Shown here piece by piece: positions 7,984-17,372 of a DNA stretch of 64,000 nucleotides; position 1 is the stretch's first letter, and the number at the start of each line of letters is the position of its first letter. The DNA comes from Limibacillus sp. GTDB taxonomy: Bacteria > Pseudomonadota > Alphaproteobacteria > Kiloniellales > CECT-8803. Position numbers and translations under genes: made by a program. The stretch lies in assembly GCA_037379885.1 (NCBI GenBank), contig JARRJC010000013.1, positions 1-64,000 on the forward strand, read 5' to 3'. The notes under the pieces were generated by a model, which saw only the letters and a list, made by a program, of their open reading frames with translations, had not been told where the DNA came from and did no database searches.

Positions 7984-7989
7984 TATAGT
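7984..7989 (+). promoter_or_regulatory. -10 element TATAGT close to the DUF1194 start codon
   Basis: TATAGT lies only 7 nt before the ATG at 7997, and no Shine-Dalgarno sequence is present. If this hexamer is used, transcription would begin at or next to the ATG, giving a leaderless message. The matching -35 (TTACGC, 17 nt upstream) is weak. Confidence 0.35.
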
Positions 7990-7996
7990 CCGCCGC

Positions 7997-8695
7997 ATGA
8001 TCAGCCTAAAACGCAGCCTGCTCTGCACCCTCCTGTTCCTGACCGGCCTGAACTTCTCCGCAAGCGCGCCAGCACAGGACAACCGGGTGGACCTGGAACT
8101 CGTACTCGCCATCGACAGCTCCAACTCCGTCGATGAGGAGGAGTACGCCCTGCAAATGGAGGGCTTCGCCAGCGCCTTCAATCACCCCTCGGTACTGGAC
8201 GCGATCCGCTCCTACAACGCCAACGGCATCGTGGTGACGCTGGTGCAGTGGGCGGGTGCCAAGTCGCATAAACAGGTCATTGACTGGACCCTGATCCGCA
8301 CCCCGGAAGACTCCCAGGCCTTCGCCCAGGCCCTGCTGAACGCCCCGCGCGTGGTTGAGGGCGCGACCGCGCCGGGCGACGCCATCACCTTCGCGACCGG
8401 CCTGTTGGAGTTCAACGCCTGGGACGGCAAGCGAAAGGTCATCGACGTATCCGGCGACGGCCGCCCGAACGAGGGGGAGCGCCCGCCCTACCCGCGCTCT
8501 CGCGCCCTGAAGCTGGGGGTGATCATCAACGGCCTGGTGATCATGAACGAGGAGGAGAACCTCGACCGCTACTACCGCTGGGGCATCATCGGCGGGCCCG
8601 GCGCCTTCCTGGAGGTCGCAGAAGACTTCACCGATTTCGAGCGGGCCATCCGCCGCAAGCTGCGCCAGGAGATATCAGGGGTCCCGATCTCCTAG
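7997..8695 (+). CDS. DUF1194 secreted von Willebrand factor A-like protein
   Basis: 232 residues. The N-terminus is a Sec signal peptide (MISLKRSLLCTLLFLTGL, with cleavage after SAPAQ). The mature protein begins with a VWA-type metal site, LAIDSSNSVD (DxSxS), and contains VIDVSGDGRPNEG, the characteristic region of DUF1194. This family is common in alphaproteobacteria, periplasmic, and of unknown role. VWA domains bind partner proteins through a divalent metal. It is convergent with the small membrane gene (stop codons 7 nt apart). Translation initiation is unusual, as no ribosome-binding site is visible. Confidence 0.85.
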   Translation: MISLKRSLLCTLLFLTGLNFSASAPAQDNRVDLELVLAIDSSNSVDEEEYALQMEGFASAFNHPSVLDAIRSYNANGIVVTLVQWAGAKSHKQVIDWTLIRTPEDSQAFAQALLNAPRVVEGATAPGDAITFATGLLEFNAWDGKRKVIDVSGDGRPNEGERPPYPRSRALKLGVIINGLVIMNEEENLDRYYRWGIIGGPGAFLEVAEDFTDFERAIRRKLRQEISGVPIS

Positions 8696-8701
8696 AAGCC
8701 C

Positions 8702-8863
8702 CTAGAAGTTGGCGTAGGCCAGGAAGGCGAGAAGGGCCAGCAGGACGATCATGCCCAAGATGCGCAGCGAGAAGAACTCGCGGCGCGCCTCCTTCTCCTC
8801 CTCTTCGGCCACATGCTCCATGCGCTCCAGGTCTTCGGGTTCCTGCTTGTCCGGGTCGCTCAT
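8702..8863 (-). CDS. 53-residue single-pass membrane microprotein
   Basis: A short frame with ATG at 8863 and AAGGAG 6-7 nt upstream. The first 30 residues are strongly acidic and charged (MSDPDKQEPEDLERMEHV, then a run of Glu); the last 22 form one hydrophobic segment (LGMIVLLALLAFLAYANF). It is a tail-anchored-type topology with a cytoplasmic charged head. It starts 11 nt after the stop of the isovaleryl-CoA dehydrogenase gene, so the two are almost surely cotranscribed. No family was recognised. The strong ribosome-binding site, sharp domain division and operon position make it a credible gene. Confidence 0.7.
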   Translation of the reverse strand: MSDPDKQEPEDLERMEHVAEEEEKEARREFFSLRILGMIVLLALLAFLAYANF

Positions 8864-8874
8864 GACGGTCTCCT

Positions 8875-10047
8875 TCACGCAGTCTGTTCAAAAAGTTCGC
8901 GGCCTATCAGCCAGCGGCGGATCTCGGAGGTGCCCGCGCCGATCTCGTAGAGCTTTGCGTCGCGCAGGAGCCGGCCCGTGGGATAATCGTTGATGTAGCC
9001 GTTGCCGCCCAGGCACTGGATCGCCTCCAGCGCCATCCAGGTCGCCTTCTCGGCGGCGTAGAGGATCGCACCGGCGGCATCGGCGCGGCTGGTCTCGCCC
9101 CGGTCACAGGCCTTCGCGACGGTATAAACGTAGGCCCGGCAGACATTCATGGTGGTGTACATGTCGGCGAGCTTTCCCTGCATCAACTGAAACTCGCCGA
9201 TGGGCTTGCCGAACTGCTTGCGCTCATGGAGGTAGGGCACCACCACGTCCATGCAGGCCTGCATGATGCCAAGGGGACCGGCAGCCAGCACCGCGCGCTC
9301 GTAGTCCAGGCCGCTCATCAGGACCCTCACGCCCTCTCCCACCTTGCCGAGGACGTTCTCCTCCGGCACCTCGCAGTCCTCGAAGACCAGTTCGCAGGTG
9401 GGCGAGCCGCGCATGCCGAGCTTGTCCAGTTTCTGCGCGATCGAGAAACCCTTGAAGTCCTTCTCGACCAGGAAGGCCGTGATGCCTTTCGGGCCCGCGT
9501 CGGGATCGGTCTTGGCGTAGATGACCAGCGTCTCGGCCTCGCTGGCGTTGGTGATCCACATCTTGGAGCCGTTCAGCACCCAGCGGTCGCCCTTCTTCTC
9601 AGCCCGCGTCTTCATGGAAACCACGTCGGAGCCCGCGCCCGGCTCGCTCATGGCCAGGGAGCCCACGTGCTCGCCCGAGATAAGCTTGGGCAGATAGCGT
9701 TGCTTCTGATCCTCGTTGCCGTTGCGGCGGATCTGATTGACGCAGAGGTTGGAATGCGCCCCGTAGGAAAGCCCGATCGAGGCCGAGGCGCGGCTGACCT
9801 CCTCCACCGCCACGACATGCTCGAGATAGCCCAGGCCCGAGCCGCCGTATTCTTCCTCAACCGTGATGCCATGGAGTCCGAGGTCGCCCATCTTGGGCCA
9901 GAGCTGACGGGGAAACTGGTCGGTCCGGTCGATCTCGTCGGCCAGGGGAGCGATCTCGTCGGCGGAGAAGGACATGACGCTGTCGCGCAGCATCTCCGCG
10001 GTGTCGCCGAGGTCGAAGTTCAGACTGGGCAGTTGATTGGGCAACAT
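8875..10047 (-). CDS. ivd: Isovaleryl-CoA dehydrogenase (acyl-CoA dehydrogenase)
   Basis: FAD enzyme that oxidises isovaleryl-CoA to 3-methylcrotonyl-CoA in leucine breakdown, passing electrons to ETF. 390 residues from the ATG at 10047, the usual length. The order is N-terminal helical domain, beta domain with [18 protein letters not shown] and [10 protein letters not shown] (FAD-binding), and C-terminal helical domain. The motif [13 protein letters not shown] places the catalytic Glu in the helix-G position typical of IVD rather than of short- or medium-chain enzymes, and [19 protein letters not shown] closes the protein. The frame extends to 10125, but GGGAGA ahead of 10047 and family alignment favour the shorter form. 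The usual partners (methylcrotonyl-CoA carboxylase, HMG-CoA lyase) are not in the window, so specificity for isovaleryl-CoA is by motif only. Confidence 0.85.
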   Translation of the reverse strand: MLPNQLPSLNFDLGDTAEMLRDSVMSFSADEIAPLADEIDRTDQFPRQLWPKMGDLGLHGITVEEEYGGSGLGYLEHVVAVEEVSRASASIGLSYGAHSNLCVNQIRRNGNEDQKQRYLPKLISGEHVGSLAMSEPGAGSDVVSMKTRAEKKGDRWVLNGSKMWITNASEAETLVIYAKTDPDAGPKGITAFLVEKDFKGFSIAQKLDKLGMRGSPTCELVFEDCEVPEENVLGKVGEGVRVLMSGLDYERAVLAAGPLGIMQACMDVVVPYLHERKQFGKPIGEFQLMQGKLADMYTTMNVCRAYVYTVAKACDRGETSRADAAGAILYAAEKATWMALEAIQCLGGNGYINDYPTGRLLRDAKLYEIGAGTSEIRRWLIGRELFEQTA

Positions 10048-10125
10048 GAAGCAGCTCTCCCGGTGGGCTGGATCGCGGTGTACAGGCTTGAAGGATAGGC
10101 CCTCCAAAGCGTCGAATGAAAGCAC

Positions 10126-10797
10126 CTACTGCGCGGCGCGCCCCTGATGCTCGGCATGAAGGGGCGCGATCGCCGGGCGGCTCAGCGTCGCCTCCATCAG
10201 GCGCGCGAGCTGGGGAATTCGGGGCCGAATCTTTTCCGGCTCCCAGTGCCAGGTCATCAGCATGGAGAGGTAGGGGTCAAGGACCGAAAAGCGCTCTCCG
10301 AAGAAGTAGGGGCCGGGGAGGTTCTCTCGCGCAATCTCGTTCTCGATCAGGATGAGACTGCTATCGAAGGCCTCCGCCGCTGCCTCGCGCACGCCCTTGG
10401 CGGCCGCCCTGCCCTCGGAGGAGAAGCGGTCCGCATAGTAGTAACGCAAATCGCTTTCATAGAGGTTGGCCGCGGCGAAGAAGAGCCAGCGCAGCAGACG
10501 GGCGCGTTCCGGCGATCCGAGAGGCGGCAAGAGCTCGCCTTCAGGGTGGCGCTCGGCCAGAGTGAAGATGATCGCCGCGCTCTCGGTCAGGGTCTCGCCC
10601 TGCGGGGTGATCACCGCGGGGACCTGACCGCGCGGGTTGACCGCCAGAAAGTCCGCTTGCTCGGAAATGGGCCTGTCCCGAGGCACCAGGATCCGCTCGA
10701 ACCCCAGGCCGAGTTCGGCCAGCACGGCCTCCACCACGAAGCTGCCGGTGTCCATGCGGCCGTAGACCTTATGCAGATCCGGCGCTGACTGGGTCAT
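10126..10797 (-). CDS. Glutathione S-transferase family protein
   Basis: 223 residues with a thioredoxin-like N-terminal domain (about 1-80), containing the glutathione-site pattern NPRGQVPAVITPQGETLTES (conserved cis-Pro and the Glu-Ser pair), and an all-helical C-terminal domain with SVLDPYLSML. It probably conjugates or reduces with glutathione in the cytosol; the substrate is not predictable. The start at 10797 was chosen over 10827 because MTQSAPDLHKVYG begins the fold. It lies 10 nt downstream of the thioesterase gene on the same strand and is likely part of one transcript with it and the cyclodeaminase-like gene. Confidence 0.85.
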   Translation of the reverse strand: MTQSAPDLHKVYGRMDTGSFVVEAVLAELGLGFERILVPRDRPISEQADFLAVNPRGQVPAVITPQGETLTESAAIIFTLAERHPEGELLPPLGSPERARLLRWLFFAAANLYESDLRYYYADRFSSEGRAAAKGVREAAAEAFDSSLILIENEIARENLPGPYFFGERFSVLDPYLSMLMTWHWEPEKIRPRIPQLARLMEATLSRPAIAPLHAEHQGRAAQ

Positions 10798-10807
10798 GGG
10801 GGCGTTC

Positions 10808-11251
10808 CTACTCTTCGATCTCAGCACCGTCGCGGCGGATCACGGTCTGCTGCATCTTCGCGCAGAGGCGTGTTTCCACCCCGGTGACGGCGTGCACCTC
10901 GACATCGCAGATCGAAAGCGTCTTGCCCGCGTTGATCACGGCCCCGATGGCGACCAGCTTGTCGCCCTTGGCCGGCGCCAGGAGGTTGATCTTGAACTCG
11001 ACCGTCAAGATGGCCGCGCCCGCCGGAAAGAGGCTGTAGGCCGCGTAGCCGCCGGCGCTGTCCGCGATGGTGCTGGTGACACCGGCGTGAAAGAAGCCGT
11101 GCTGCTGGCAGAGGTCCTTGCGGTACGGCAAGGTGATCTCCACCAAGCCGGCGTCGATGCGGGTCAGTTCCGCGCCGATCAATCCCATGATGGATTGCCG
11201 CTTGAAGGAATTGGTGACGCGCTGGCGGAACTCGGGATCTTGGGGCTTCAC
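10808..11251 (-). CDS. PaaI-type hotdog-fold thioesterase
   Basis: 147 residues spanning one hotdog domain. The segment QQHGFFHAGVTSTIADSAGG is the PaaI/4HBT signature: the HG and the acidic residue on the central helix form the active site that hydrolyses acyl-CoA thioesters. Its ATG overlaps the stop of the upstream ornithine cyclodeaminase-like gene (ATGA, 4 nt), so translation is coupled. The acyl chain is not predictable; the neighbourhood with an acyl-CoA dehydrogenase suggests turnover of a branched or aromatic acyl-CoA. Confidence 0.88.
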   Translation of the reverse strand: MKPQDPEFRQRVTNSFKRQSIMGLIGAELTRIDAGLVEITLPYRKDLCQQHGFFHAGVTSTIADSAGGYAAYSLFPAGAAILTVEFKINLLAPAKGDKLVAIGAVINAGKTLSICDVEVHAVTGVETRLCAKMQQTVIRRDGAEIEE

Positions 11252-12216
11252 AGGATACCCTCCTCTCTGGCGCGGTCGACGGCGTGACGCGCGGTCATCA
11301 GGTCAAGATGACCGCCGCCTCCGTTCTTGAAAATGGTGATCTCCTCTTCGCCACCACGGGCGGGACGGCTGCCTTCGCAGAGCTGGAACAGATCGCCGTG
11401 GATATCCTCTTCGGTGATCACACCGCTTTCCATGGGAATGATCAACTCGCCGATGTGCCCGACCGTGGTGGCGCGGGAATCCACGAAAAGGCGTCCGCGG
11501 CGCAGCGCCTCGTCATCGGCCTCGCGCATGCTGGGCGTATAGGCCCCTACGAGGTCCAGATGCGTGCCCGGCTGCAGCCAGGCCCCCTGGATGACCGGCG
11601 TCTCGCTCATGGTGGCGCAACAGATGACGGCTGCGTCTCCAGCCGCCGCTTCCAGGTCGCCCGCCAACTCGATACGGCGCTCGCCCAGCGTGCCCTTGAG
11701 CGAGGCGATCAACTCCTCCGCGCGCTCCCTGCTGCGGTTCCAGACCGTGACGCGCTCGATGGAGGGGCGGACGGAAAGATGGGCCCGGATAAGCTCGGGC
11801 GCCATCGCACCCGCCCCGACCATCAGCAGGCTATCCGCGTCCCGGCGCGCCAGGAAATCGGCCCCCAGCGCCGAATCCCCGGCCGTCTTCCGCCAGGTCA
11901 GAACCTTCGCCTCCATCACCGCCTGGGGATCACCGTGCGCGCCGCCAAACAAGACGTAGACGGCGTGGATCGAAGGCAACTGGGCGTCGCTCGAGGGGTT
12001 GTTGGGGAAGATGGTGGCCAGTTTGATGCCGATGCCTTCACCGCCGAACCAGGCGGCGCGGTTCAGAAGCCGGTCCACGCCACCCTCCTTGGCCGGCGCC
12101 TCCAACAGCATGTCCGCCTGATCGTCGGGACGCTTCAGGTGCATTTCCCGCAGCGCGGGCACCAGGCGCTCGTAGCTCAGGAGGCGGTCGATTGTCTCGT
12201 CGTCAAGTATGTGCAT
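11248..12216 (-). CDS. Ornithine cyclodeaminase / mu-crystallin family protein
   Basis: 322 residues. The N-terminal dimerisation part contains GIGIKLATIFPNN, where the Lys is the conserved active-site residue. The Rossmann domain has the nucleotide motif LLMVGAGAMAPELIRAH near residue 130, followed by VTVWNRSRERAEEL. Family members act as ornithine cyclodeaminase, alanine dehydrogenase or ketimine reductase, using NAD(P)H. The 4-nt overlap with the thioesterase gene and the 52-nt gap from mgtE place it at the head of a small operon. Which reaction it performs cannot be decided; proline or imine metabolism is the general expectation. Confidence 0.87.
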   Translation of the reverse strand: MHILDDETIDRLLSYERLVPALREMHLKRPDDQADMLLEAPAKEGGVDRLLNRAAWFGGEGIGIKLATIFPNNPSSDAQLPSIHAVYVLFGGAHGDPQAVMEAKVLTWRKTAGDSALGADFLARRDADSLLMVGAGAMAPELIRAHLSVRPSIERVTVWNRSRERAEELIASLKGTLGERRIELAGDLEAAAGDAAVICCATMSETPVIQGAWLQPGTHLDLVGAYTPSMREADDEALRRGRLFVDSRATTVGHIGELIIPMESGVITEEDIHGDLFQLCEGSRPARGGEEEITIFKNGGGGHLDLMTARHAVDRAREEGIL

Positions 12217-12268
12217 GCCGGTCCTTTCAAGCTTGGAGCGGAGGGTCTCACGGCTCGCCGGGGAAATG

Positions 12269-13702
12269 CTAGAGCAAGACCAGCGCGGCCAACCCCAGGA
12301 ATGCGAAGAAGCCGACCACGTCCGTCACGGTGGTCAAGAAGACCCCTGACGCTACCGCCGGGTCCACCTTGAAGCGTTCCAGCGTCAGGGGGATCAAGGT
12401 TCCGAAAGCCGCCGCCACGATCAGGTTCACGATCATGGCTATGCCGATGATCAAGCCGATCAGGTGATCGTCGAACCAAAGCCAGGCGATGGTCCCCATC
12501 AGAATCGCAAAGACGACGCCGTTGAAGCCGCCGACCAGCAGTTCCTTGCCAACGAACCGCAGCGCGTTCCAGGGACCGAGGTCCTTCATGGCCATGGCGC
12601 GCACGGCGACGGTCAGTGTCTGGGTGCCGGCGTTGCCCCCCATGGAGGCGACGATGGGCATCAGCACCGCCAGCGCCACCACCCGCTCGATCGTGGTCTC
12701 GAAGAGACCGATCACGAGCGAGGCGAGAATGGCAGTCCCAAGGTTCACGAAAAGCCAGGTAAAGCGCGACTTCGCCGTGTCGATGATTGCCTGGTAGAGG
12801 TCGGTCTCGCCGACACCGGCCATGCGCAGCATGTCCTCGTCGGCCTCTTCATGAATGACGTGCACGATGTCGTCCACCGTGATGGTGCCCACCAGACGCC
12901 CGGCATCGTCGACCACGGGGGCCGAGGCCAGGCCATACTGGCGGAAGAGGTAGGCCACCTCCTCCTGGTCCATGGTCAGGGGGACGGAGTGCATCTCCCC
13001 CTCTTCGATCAGTTCGTAGATCCGTTCGGGCCGCCTGGCGCCGATGGCGCGGCTCAGGGGCACCATCCCGAGCGGCTTGTGCTTTGGGTTAACCACATAG
13101 AGGTCGTAGAAGATGTCGGGCAGGTCCTCCGCGGCGCGCAGGTAGTCGATGGTTTGACCGATGGTCCAGGTCTGCGGCACGGCCACGAACTCGCGCGCCA
13201 TGAGGCGTCCGGCGGAGTCCTCGGGATAGCTGAGGCCCTCTTGCAGGATGTGCCGATAGGCGAAGGGCAGCTTGGCCAGAATGCGGCTCTGCGAGTCTTC
13301 TTCCAGGTCCTCGAAAATCTCGACCGCGTCGTCCGAATCCAGGTCCATGAGGACACGGGCGAGGTTCTCCGGCCCCAGCTGCTCGATCACCTCCTCGCGG
13401 ACGGTGGGCTCCAGGTGGCTGAGGATTTCCGGGTCGATGTGCGCACCCAGAATCTGCACCAGCAGCGCGCGCTCCTCGCCGACGCAGATTTCCAGAATAT
13501 CGGCGACGTCAGCGGGGTGAAGGACGGCAAGTAGCGACTCGACCTGGGGAACGTCGCCCTGGTCGAGCGCTTCGCGCACGGCCTCGATGGTCTCGTCGGG
13601 TAGGCCTGCGTCCTCGGGGTTGGGCGGCGGCGGATCTTCCTGCGCGTCAGCCGGCTTCTTCTCAGCCGCTTCCTGATCTCCCTCGGGAGGACGCTCAACC
13701 AT
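12269..13702 (-). CDS. mgtE: MgtE magnesium transporter
   Basis: 477 residues with the complete MgtE architecture: an acidic, proline-rich N-terminal extension, a helical N domain (about 55-160), two CBS domains (about 165-290) that sense Mg2+, and five hydrophobic segments from about 310 to the end. The transmembrane part includes PIVASMGGNAGTQTLTV, the conserved pore-region motif of the SLC41/MgtE family. It imports Mg2+ across the inner membrane and closes when cytosolic Mg2+ is high. It follows the malic enzyme gene on the same strand after 68 nt. Length and domains are normal. Confidence 0.95.
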   Translation of the reverse strand: MVERPPEGDQEAAEKKPADAQEDPPPPNPEDAGLPDETIEAVREALDQGDVPQVESLLAVLHPADVADILEICVGEERALLVQILGAHIDPEILSHLEPTVREEVIEQLGPENLARVLMDLDSDDAVEIFEDLEEDSQSRILAKLPFAYRHILQEGLSYPEDSAGRLMAREFVAVPQTWTIGQTIDYLRAAEDLPDIFYDLYVVNPKHKPLGMVPLSRAIGARRPERIYELIEEGEMHSVPLTMDQEEVAYLFRQYGLASAPVVDDAGRLVGTITVDDIVHVIHEEADEDMLRMAGVGETDLYQAIIDTAKSRFTWLFVNLGTAILASLVIGLFETTIERVVALAVLMPIVASMGGNAGTQTLTVAVRAMAMKDLGPWNALRFVGKELLVGGFNGVVFAILMGTIAWLWFDDHLIGLIIGIAMIVNLIVAAAFGTLIPLTLERFKVDPAVASGVFLTTVTDVVGFFAFLGLAALVLL

Positions 13703-13770
13703 CTATTCCTTCGCCTCCCTTGGTTCTTCGCCCTTGCCGGTGCCGCTCAGTTCCGCCATCGCGGCCGTTC

Positions 13771-16053
13771 TCAGTCCGCTGCCGCCTTGGCGCGTTCCTG
13801 CGCATCGACGCAGGCAACCGCCGTCATGTTGAGGACGCCGCGCGCCGTCACCGAAGCGGTCAAAACATGCGCCGGCATCGCAGTGCCCAGCATGATCGGG
13901 CCCACCGGAAGGCCGTCCCCCAACACCTTCAAGAGGTTAAAGGAGATGTTGGCGGCGTCCAAGGTCGGCATGATCAGCAGATTCGCCGAGCCCTTCAAGC
14001 GGGAGGACGGCAAGGCGCGTTGGCGCGTCGCCTCATCGATGGCGGAGTCGGCATGCATCTCGCCATCCACCTCCAATTCGGGATGCTCGGCGTGGAGCCG
14101 CGCCACAGCGGCGCGCATGCGCTTGGCCGTCTCGCTGGTGGATGACCCGAAGTTCGCGTGAGAGACTAGCGCCACCTTCGGCTCGATGCCGAAACGCCGG
14201 ACCGCTGCCGCCGCCATCAAGGTCATTTCCACCAGATCGTCGACGGAGTGTTCCTTGTTGACGTAGGTGTCGCAGAGGAAATAGGTGCCCTTGGCCAGGA
14301 TCAGCAGGCTCATGGCCGCGAAGTCCACCGCCTCCGGCGCCAGGCCGATGATCTGGCGGATGTGCTCCACGTGACGCGGGAAGCGGCCCTCAACGCCACA
14401 GATCATGGCGTCGGCGTCGCCGCGCCGCACGGCAATGCCCGCGATCACGCTGTTGCGCGTGCGCACCACGGTCCGGGCCACGTCGGGCGTGACGCCGCGC
14501 CGCTCCATGATCTCGTGGTAGGTGGTCCAGTATTCCTTGTAGCGGCGGTCGTTCTCGGGGTTGATCACCTCGACATCCTTGGAGAGGTCGAGGCGCAGCC
14601 CCAGACGTTCGACCCGGTTCTCGATGACCTCGGGCCGCCCGACCAGAATCGGCCGCGCGATGCCCTCGTCGAGCGCCGACTGCACGGCGCGCAGGACACG
14701 CTCGTCCTCGCCTTCGGCATAGATCACCCGCTTGGGGTCCTTGCGCGCCTGATCGAAGACCGGCTTCATCACCAGACCCGAGCGGAACACGAACTCGCTC
14801 AGCTTCTGGCGGTAGGCATCGAAATCCTCGATGGGGCGCGTCGCGACGCCGCTGTCCATGGCCGCCTTGGCGACGCAGGGCGCGAGTTCGACCAGGAGAC
14901 GCGGGTCGAAGGGCCGCGGGATCAGGTATTCCGGCCCGAAGCTCCTGGTCTCGCCGTAGGCGCGCACCACGACTTCCGAGGGCTCCGCCATGGCGAGGTC
15001 CGCCAGCGCCTTCACGCAGGCGAGCTTCATCTCCTCGTTGATGGTGGTGGCCCCGACATCGAGGGCGCCCCGGAAGATGAAGGGAAAACAGAGCACATTG
15101 TTGACCTGATTGGGATAGTCCGAGCGGCCGGAACAGATGATCGCGTCGGGGCGCACGGCCTTGGCTTCCTCGGGCAGGATTTCCGGCACCGGGTTGGCCA
15201 GCGCCATGATGATCGGCGCGGAGGCCATCTTCTGCACCATCTCGGGCTTCAACACGCCCGGCGCGGAGAGGCCGAGGAAGACATCCGCGCCCTCGATCAC
15301 CTCGCCCAGCGTGCGCTTGTCGCTCTTCTGGGCGTAGGCGCCCTTCCAGGGGTCCATCTGCTCTTCGCGGCCCTCATAGACCAGACCCACGATGTCCGTG
15401 ACCCAGATGTTCTCCCGCGAGATGCCCATGGCGACCATCAGGTTGAGGCAGGCGATGGCCGCCGCCCCGGCGCCGGAGGTCACCACCTTCACCTCGTTGG
15501 CGTTCTTGCCGACCATGCGAAGGCCGTTGTAGATCGCAGCCGCCACGATGATCGCCGTGCCGTGCTGATCGTCGTGGAACACCGGGATGTTCATGCGCTT
15601 GCGCAGCTTCTGCTCGATCTCGAAGCACTCAGGCGCCTTGATGTCTTCCAGGTTTATGCCGCCGAAGGTCGGCTCCAGCGCGGCCACGACATCGACGAAA
15701 CGCTCCGGGTCCAAGGCGTCCACTTCGATATCGAAGACGTCGATGTTGGCGAACTTCTTGAAGAGGACCGCCTTGCCCTCCATCACCGGCTTGGACGCCA
15801 GGGGCCCGATCGGGCCAAGGCCCAGCACCGCGGTGCCGTTGGTGATCACACCCACCAGATTGGCGCGCGCAGTCACGCTCGCGGCTTCCTGAGGATCTTG
15901 AACGATCAGGTTGCAGGCTTCGGCGACGCCAGGCGAATAGGCGAGCGCCAGATCGGACTGGTTGGCCAGCGGCTTGGTCGCGCTGATCTCCAGCTTTCCC
16001 GGTGTCGGATGCTGGTGATAGAAAAGCGCGGCTTCCCGGAAATCCTTTGGCAC
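13771..16053 (-). CDS. maeB: NADP-dependent malic enzyme with phosphotransacetylase-like domain
   Basis: Converts malate to pyruvate and CO2 with NADP+, supplying NADPH and pyruvate for gluconeogenic growth. The malic domain (about 1-420) has the N-terminal signature [13 protein letters not shown], the Tyr/Lys region [12 protein letters not shown] and the metal-binding [10 protein letters not shown]. The C-terminal PTA-like domain (about 430-760) is regulatory in MaeB enzymes. I place the start at the GTG at 16053: AGGGG lies 7 nt upstream and the resulting 760 residues match the known MaeB length. A GTG at 16092 in frame would add 13 residues. The transcript probably begins beyond the tRNA-Leu terminator. 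Confidence 0.92.
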   Translation of the reverse strand: MPKDFREAALFYHQHPTPGKLEISATKPLANQSDLALAYSPGVAEACNLIVQDPQEAASVTARANLVGVITNGTAVLGLGPIGPLASKPVMEGKAVLFKKFANIDVFDIEVDALDPERFVDVVAALEPTFGGINLEDIKAPECFEIEQKLRKRMNIPVFHDDQHGTAIIVAAAIYNGLRMVGKNANEVKVVTSGAGAAAIACLNLMVAMGISRENIWVTDIVGLVYEGREEQMDPWKGAYAQKSDKRTLGEVIEGADVFLGLSAPGVLKPEMVQKMASAPIIMALANPVPEILPEEAKAVRPDAIICSGRSDYPNQVNNVLCFPFIFRGALDVGATTINEEMKLACVKALADLAMAEPSEVVVRAYGETRSFGPEYLIPRPFDPRLLVELAPCVAKAAMDSGVATRPIEDFDAYRQKLSEFVFRSGLVMKPVFDQARKDPKRVIYAEGEDERVLRAVQSALDEGIARPILVGRPEVIENRVERLGLRLDLSKDVEVINPENDRRYKEYWTTYHEIMERRGVTPDVARTVVRTRNSVIAGIAVRRGDADAMICGVEGRFPRHVEHIRQIIGLAPEAVDFAAMSLLILAKGTYFLCDTYVNKEHSVDDLVEMTLMAAAAVRRFGIEPKVALVSHANFGSSTSETAKRMRAAVARLHAEHPELEVDGEMHADSAIDEATRQRALPSSRLKGSANLLIMPTLDAANISFNLLKVLGDGLPVGPIMLGTAMPAHVLTASVTARGVLNMTAVACVDAQERAKAAAD

Positions 16054-16143
16054 TGTCTCGCCCCTCCCCTCGGGTTCTTCTTTTCTCGACACGCCCTATC
16101 TTGCCCGCTTCGCTAGTGAGGTCAAACGAAAGCCCCAAGACGC

Positions 16144-16183
16144 AAAAAGGGCCTGCCGCTTTCGAAGCCGGCAGGCCCTTTTT
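16144..16183 (-). terminator. Intrinsic terminator of tRNA-Leu
   Basis: A long stem (GGGCCTGCCG with CGGCAGGCCC) is flanked by A-run and T-run on opposite sides, so it can terminate in both directions. On the minus strand it lies 12 nt after the CCA end of the tRNA gene. Confidence 0.85.
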
Positions 16184-16195
16184 GAGAAAAGAATT

Positions 16196-16282
16196 TGGTG
16201 CGGTCGAGAAGACTCGAACTTCCACCCCATTTCTGGGACAGCGACCTCAACGCTGCGCGTCTACCAATTCCGCCACGACCGC
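16196..16282 (-). tRNA. tRNA-Leu (anticodon GAG)
   Basis: The minus strand folds into a class II tRNA of 87 nt including the encoded CCA. The acceptor stem is GCGGTCG paired with CGACCGC. The D-arm contains AATTGGTAGACGC. The anticodon stem CAGCG/CGCTG carries the loop TTGAGGT, hence anticodon GAG. A long variable arm and the T-loop GTTCGAGTC follow. The long variable arm is expected for leucine. No integrase or duplicated 3' end is nearby, so there is no sign that it serves as an attachment site here. Confidence 0.95.
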
Positions 16283-16367
16283 ATGGGGATGCTTGCCAAA
16301 GCAGGGGCAAGACTTATGGTGGGAGGGGAATAGCAAAAGCCCTTAGTGATTTCAAGCTGATCAGGGT

Positions 16368-17048
16368 ATGGCCGACACTTTATTTGAAAGCAAGCCGGAA
16401 GCCCCGGAATCGAGCGGTCTGAGCGCGGTCGAGTGGCGCTGGAGCGAGGGGCTTGTCGCCTACCCCGACGCGCTCGCCTTCATGGAGCGCCGCGTGGCGG
16501 AAATCCGCGAGGGTACGGCCCCGGAATGCGTCTGGCTGCTGGAGCACCCGCCGCTCTACACCGCCGGGACCTCGGCGCGGGCGGAAGACCTGCTGGACGC
16601 CCGCTTCCCGGTCTACGACGCCGGGCGCGGCGGGCAGTACACCTACCACGGGCCCGGCCAGCGCGTTGCCTATGTGATGCTGGACCTGAAGCGGCGCGAA
16701 CCCGATGTGCGGCGCTTCGTGCAGAACCTTGAAGAATGGGTCATCCGCGCCCTCGCCCGCTTCAACGTGGAGGGACAGCGGCGAGAGGGCCGCGTCGGCA
16801 TCTGGGTCGACCGGGGCGACGGGCGCGAGGACAAGATCGCGGCCATCGGCGTGCGCTTGCGCCGCTGGGTCAGCTTCCACGGCATCTCGATCAACCTGGA
16901 GCCGGACCTGAGCCACTTCGGCGGCATCGTGCCCTGCGGCATCAAGGAGCACGGGGTGACATCGCTCGTCGACCTGGGCCTGCCCGTGACGATGGCGGAT
17001 CTGGATCAGGCGCTCCAGCAGACCTTCGAGGAGGCCTTCGAGGCCTAA
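16368..17048 (+). CDS. lipB: Octanoyltransferase LipB
   Basis: Transfers the octanoyl group from acyl carrier protein to lipoyl domains of 2-oxoacid dehydrogenases and GcvH, the first step of lipoate synthesis. 226 residues with the LipB/BPL fold motifs in order: [35 protein letters not shown] (substrate tunnel), [18 protein letters not shown] (catalytic Lys) and GIVPCGI (catalytic Cys). The start at 16368 follows a weak CAGG. It is a single gene, divergent from tRNA-Leu and convergent with the YdcH-like gene 7 nt beyond its stop. Confidence 0.95.
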   Translation: MADTLFESKPEAPESSGLSAVEWRWSEGLVAYPDALAFMERRVAEIREGTAPECVWLLEHPPLYTAGTSARAEDLLDARFPVYDAGRGGQYTYHGPGQRVAYVMLDLKRREPDVRRFVQNLEEWVIRALARFNVEGQRREGRVGIWVDRGDGREDKIAAIGVRLRRWVSFHGISINLEPDLSHFGGIVPCGIKEHGVTSLVDLGLPVTMADLDQALQQTFEEAFEA

Positions 17049-17055
17049 CCTATTC

Positions 17056-17295
17056 TCAGGCGCCCTGGAGCATCGCGAAGAGCTCGTCCTTCAGGCGCAG
17101 GCGCTTCTTCTTCAGGTCCTCGGCCACCTCATCCGACACGGCCTCGATCTCCGCCTCGATGCGGTGAATCTCCCGGTTCAGGCGGTGATACTCCTCGCTC
17201 AGCCGTTGAAAGTGGCTGTCGCTGCCTTTCAGTTCATGAATGCGGGCCCGGAACTCGGGAAACTCGTCCTGCAGCTCGTGCGGGGTGTGGGTCAT
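17056..17295 (-). CDS. YdcH/DUF465 family small coiled-coil protein
   Basis: 79 residues, almost entirely helical. The family pattern is a first helix (EFPEFRARIHELK), a turn, and a second helix with HRLNREIHRIEAEIE, ending in KKKRLRLKDELFAML. This matches DUF465 (YdcH), a short coiled-coil family widespread in proteobacteria with no settled function. GGAGGAG stands 9 nt before the ATG at 17295. The gene is probably monocistronic. Confidence 0.9.
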   Translation of the reverse strand: MTHTPHELQDEFPEFRARIHELKGSDSHFQRLSEEYHRLNREIHRIEAEIEAVSDEVAEDLKKKRLRLKDELFAMLQGA

Positions 17296-17372
17296 GGGGG
17301 CGCTCCTCCGGCTCTCCTCGTTTCGATCGAGAGGACCCTAGAGCGCCGCCGTCACGACCGCCTTGAGATGGA

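Noticed and set aside
16196-16282. tRNA-Leu as an integration site of a mobile element
   Set aside because: No integrase, no repeat of the tRNA 3' end and only core genes on both sides.
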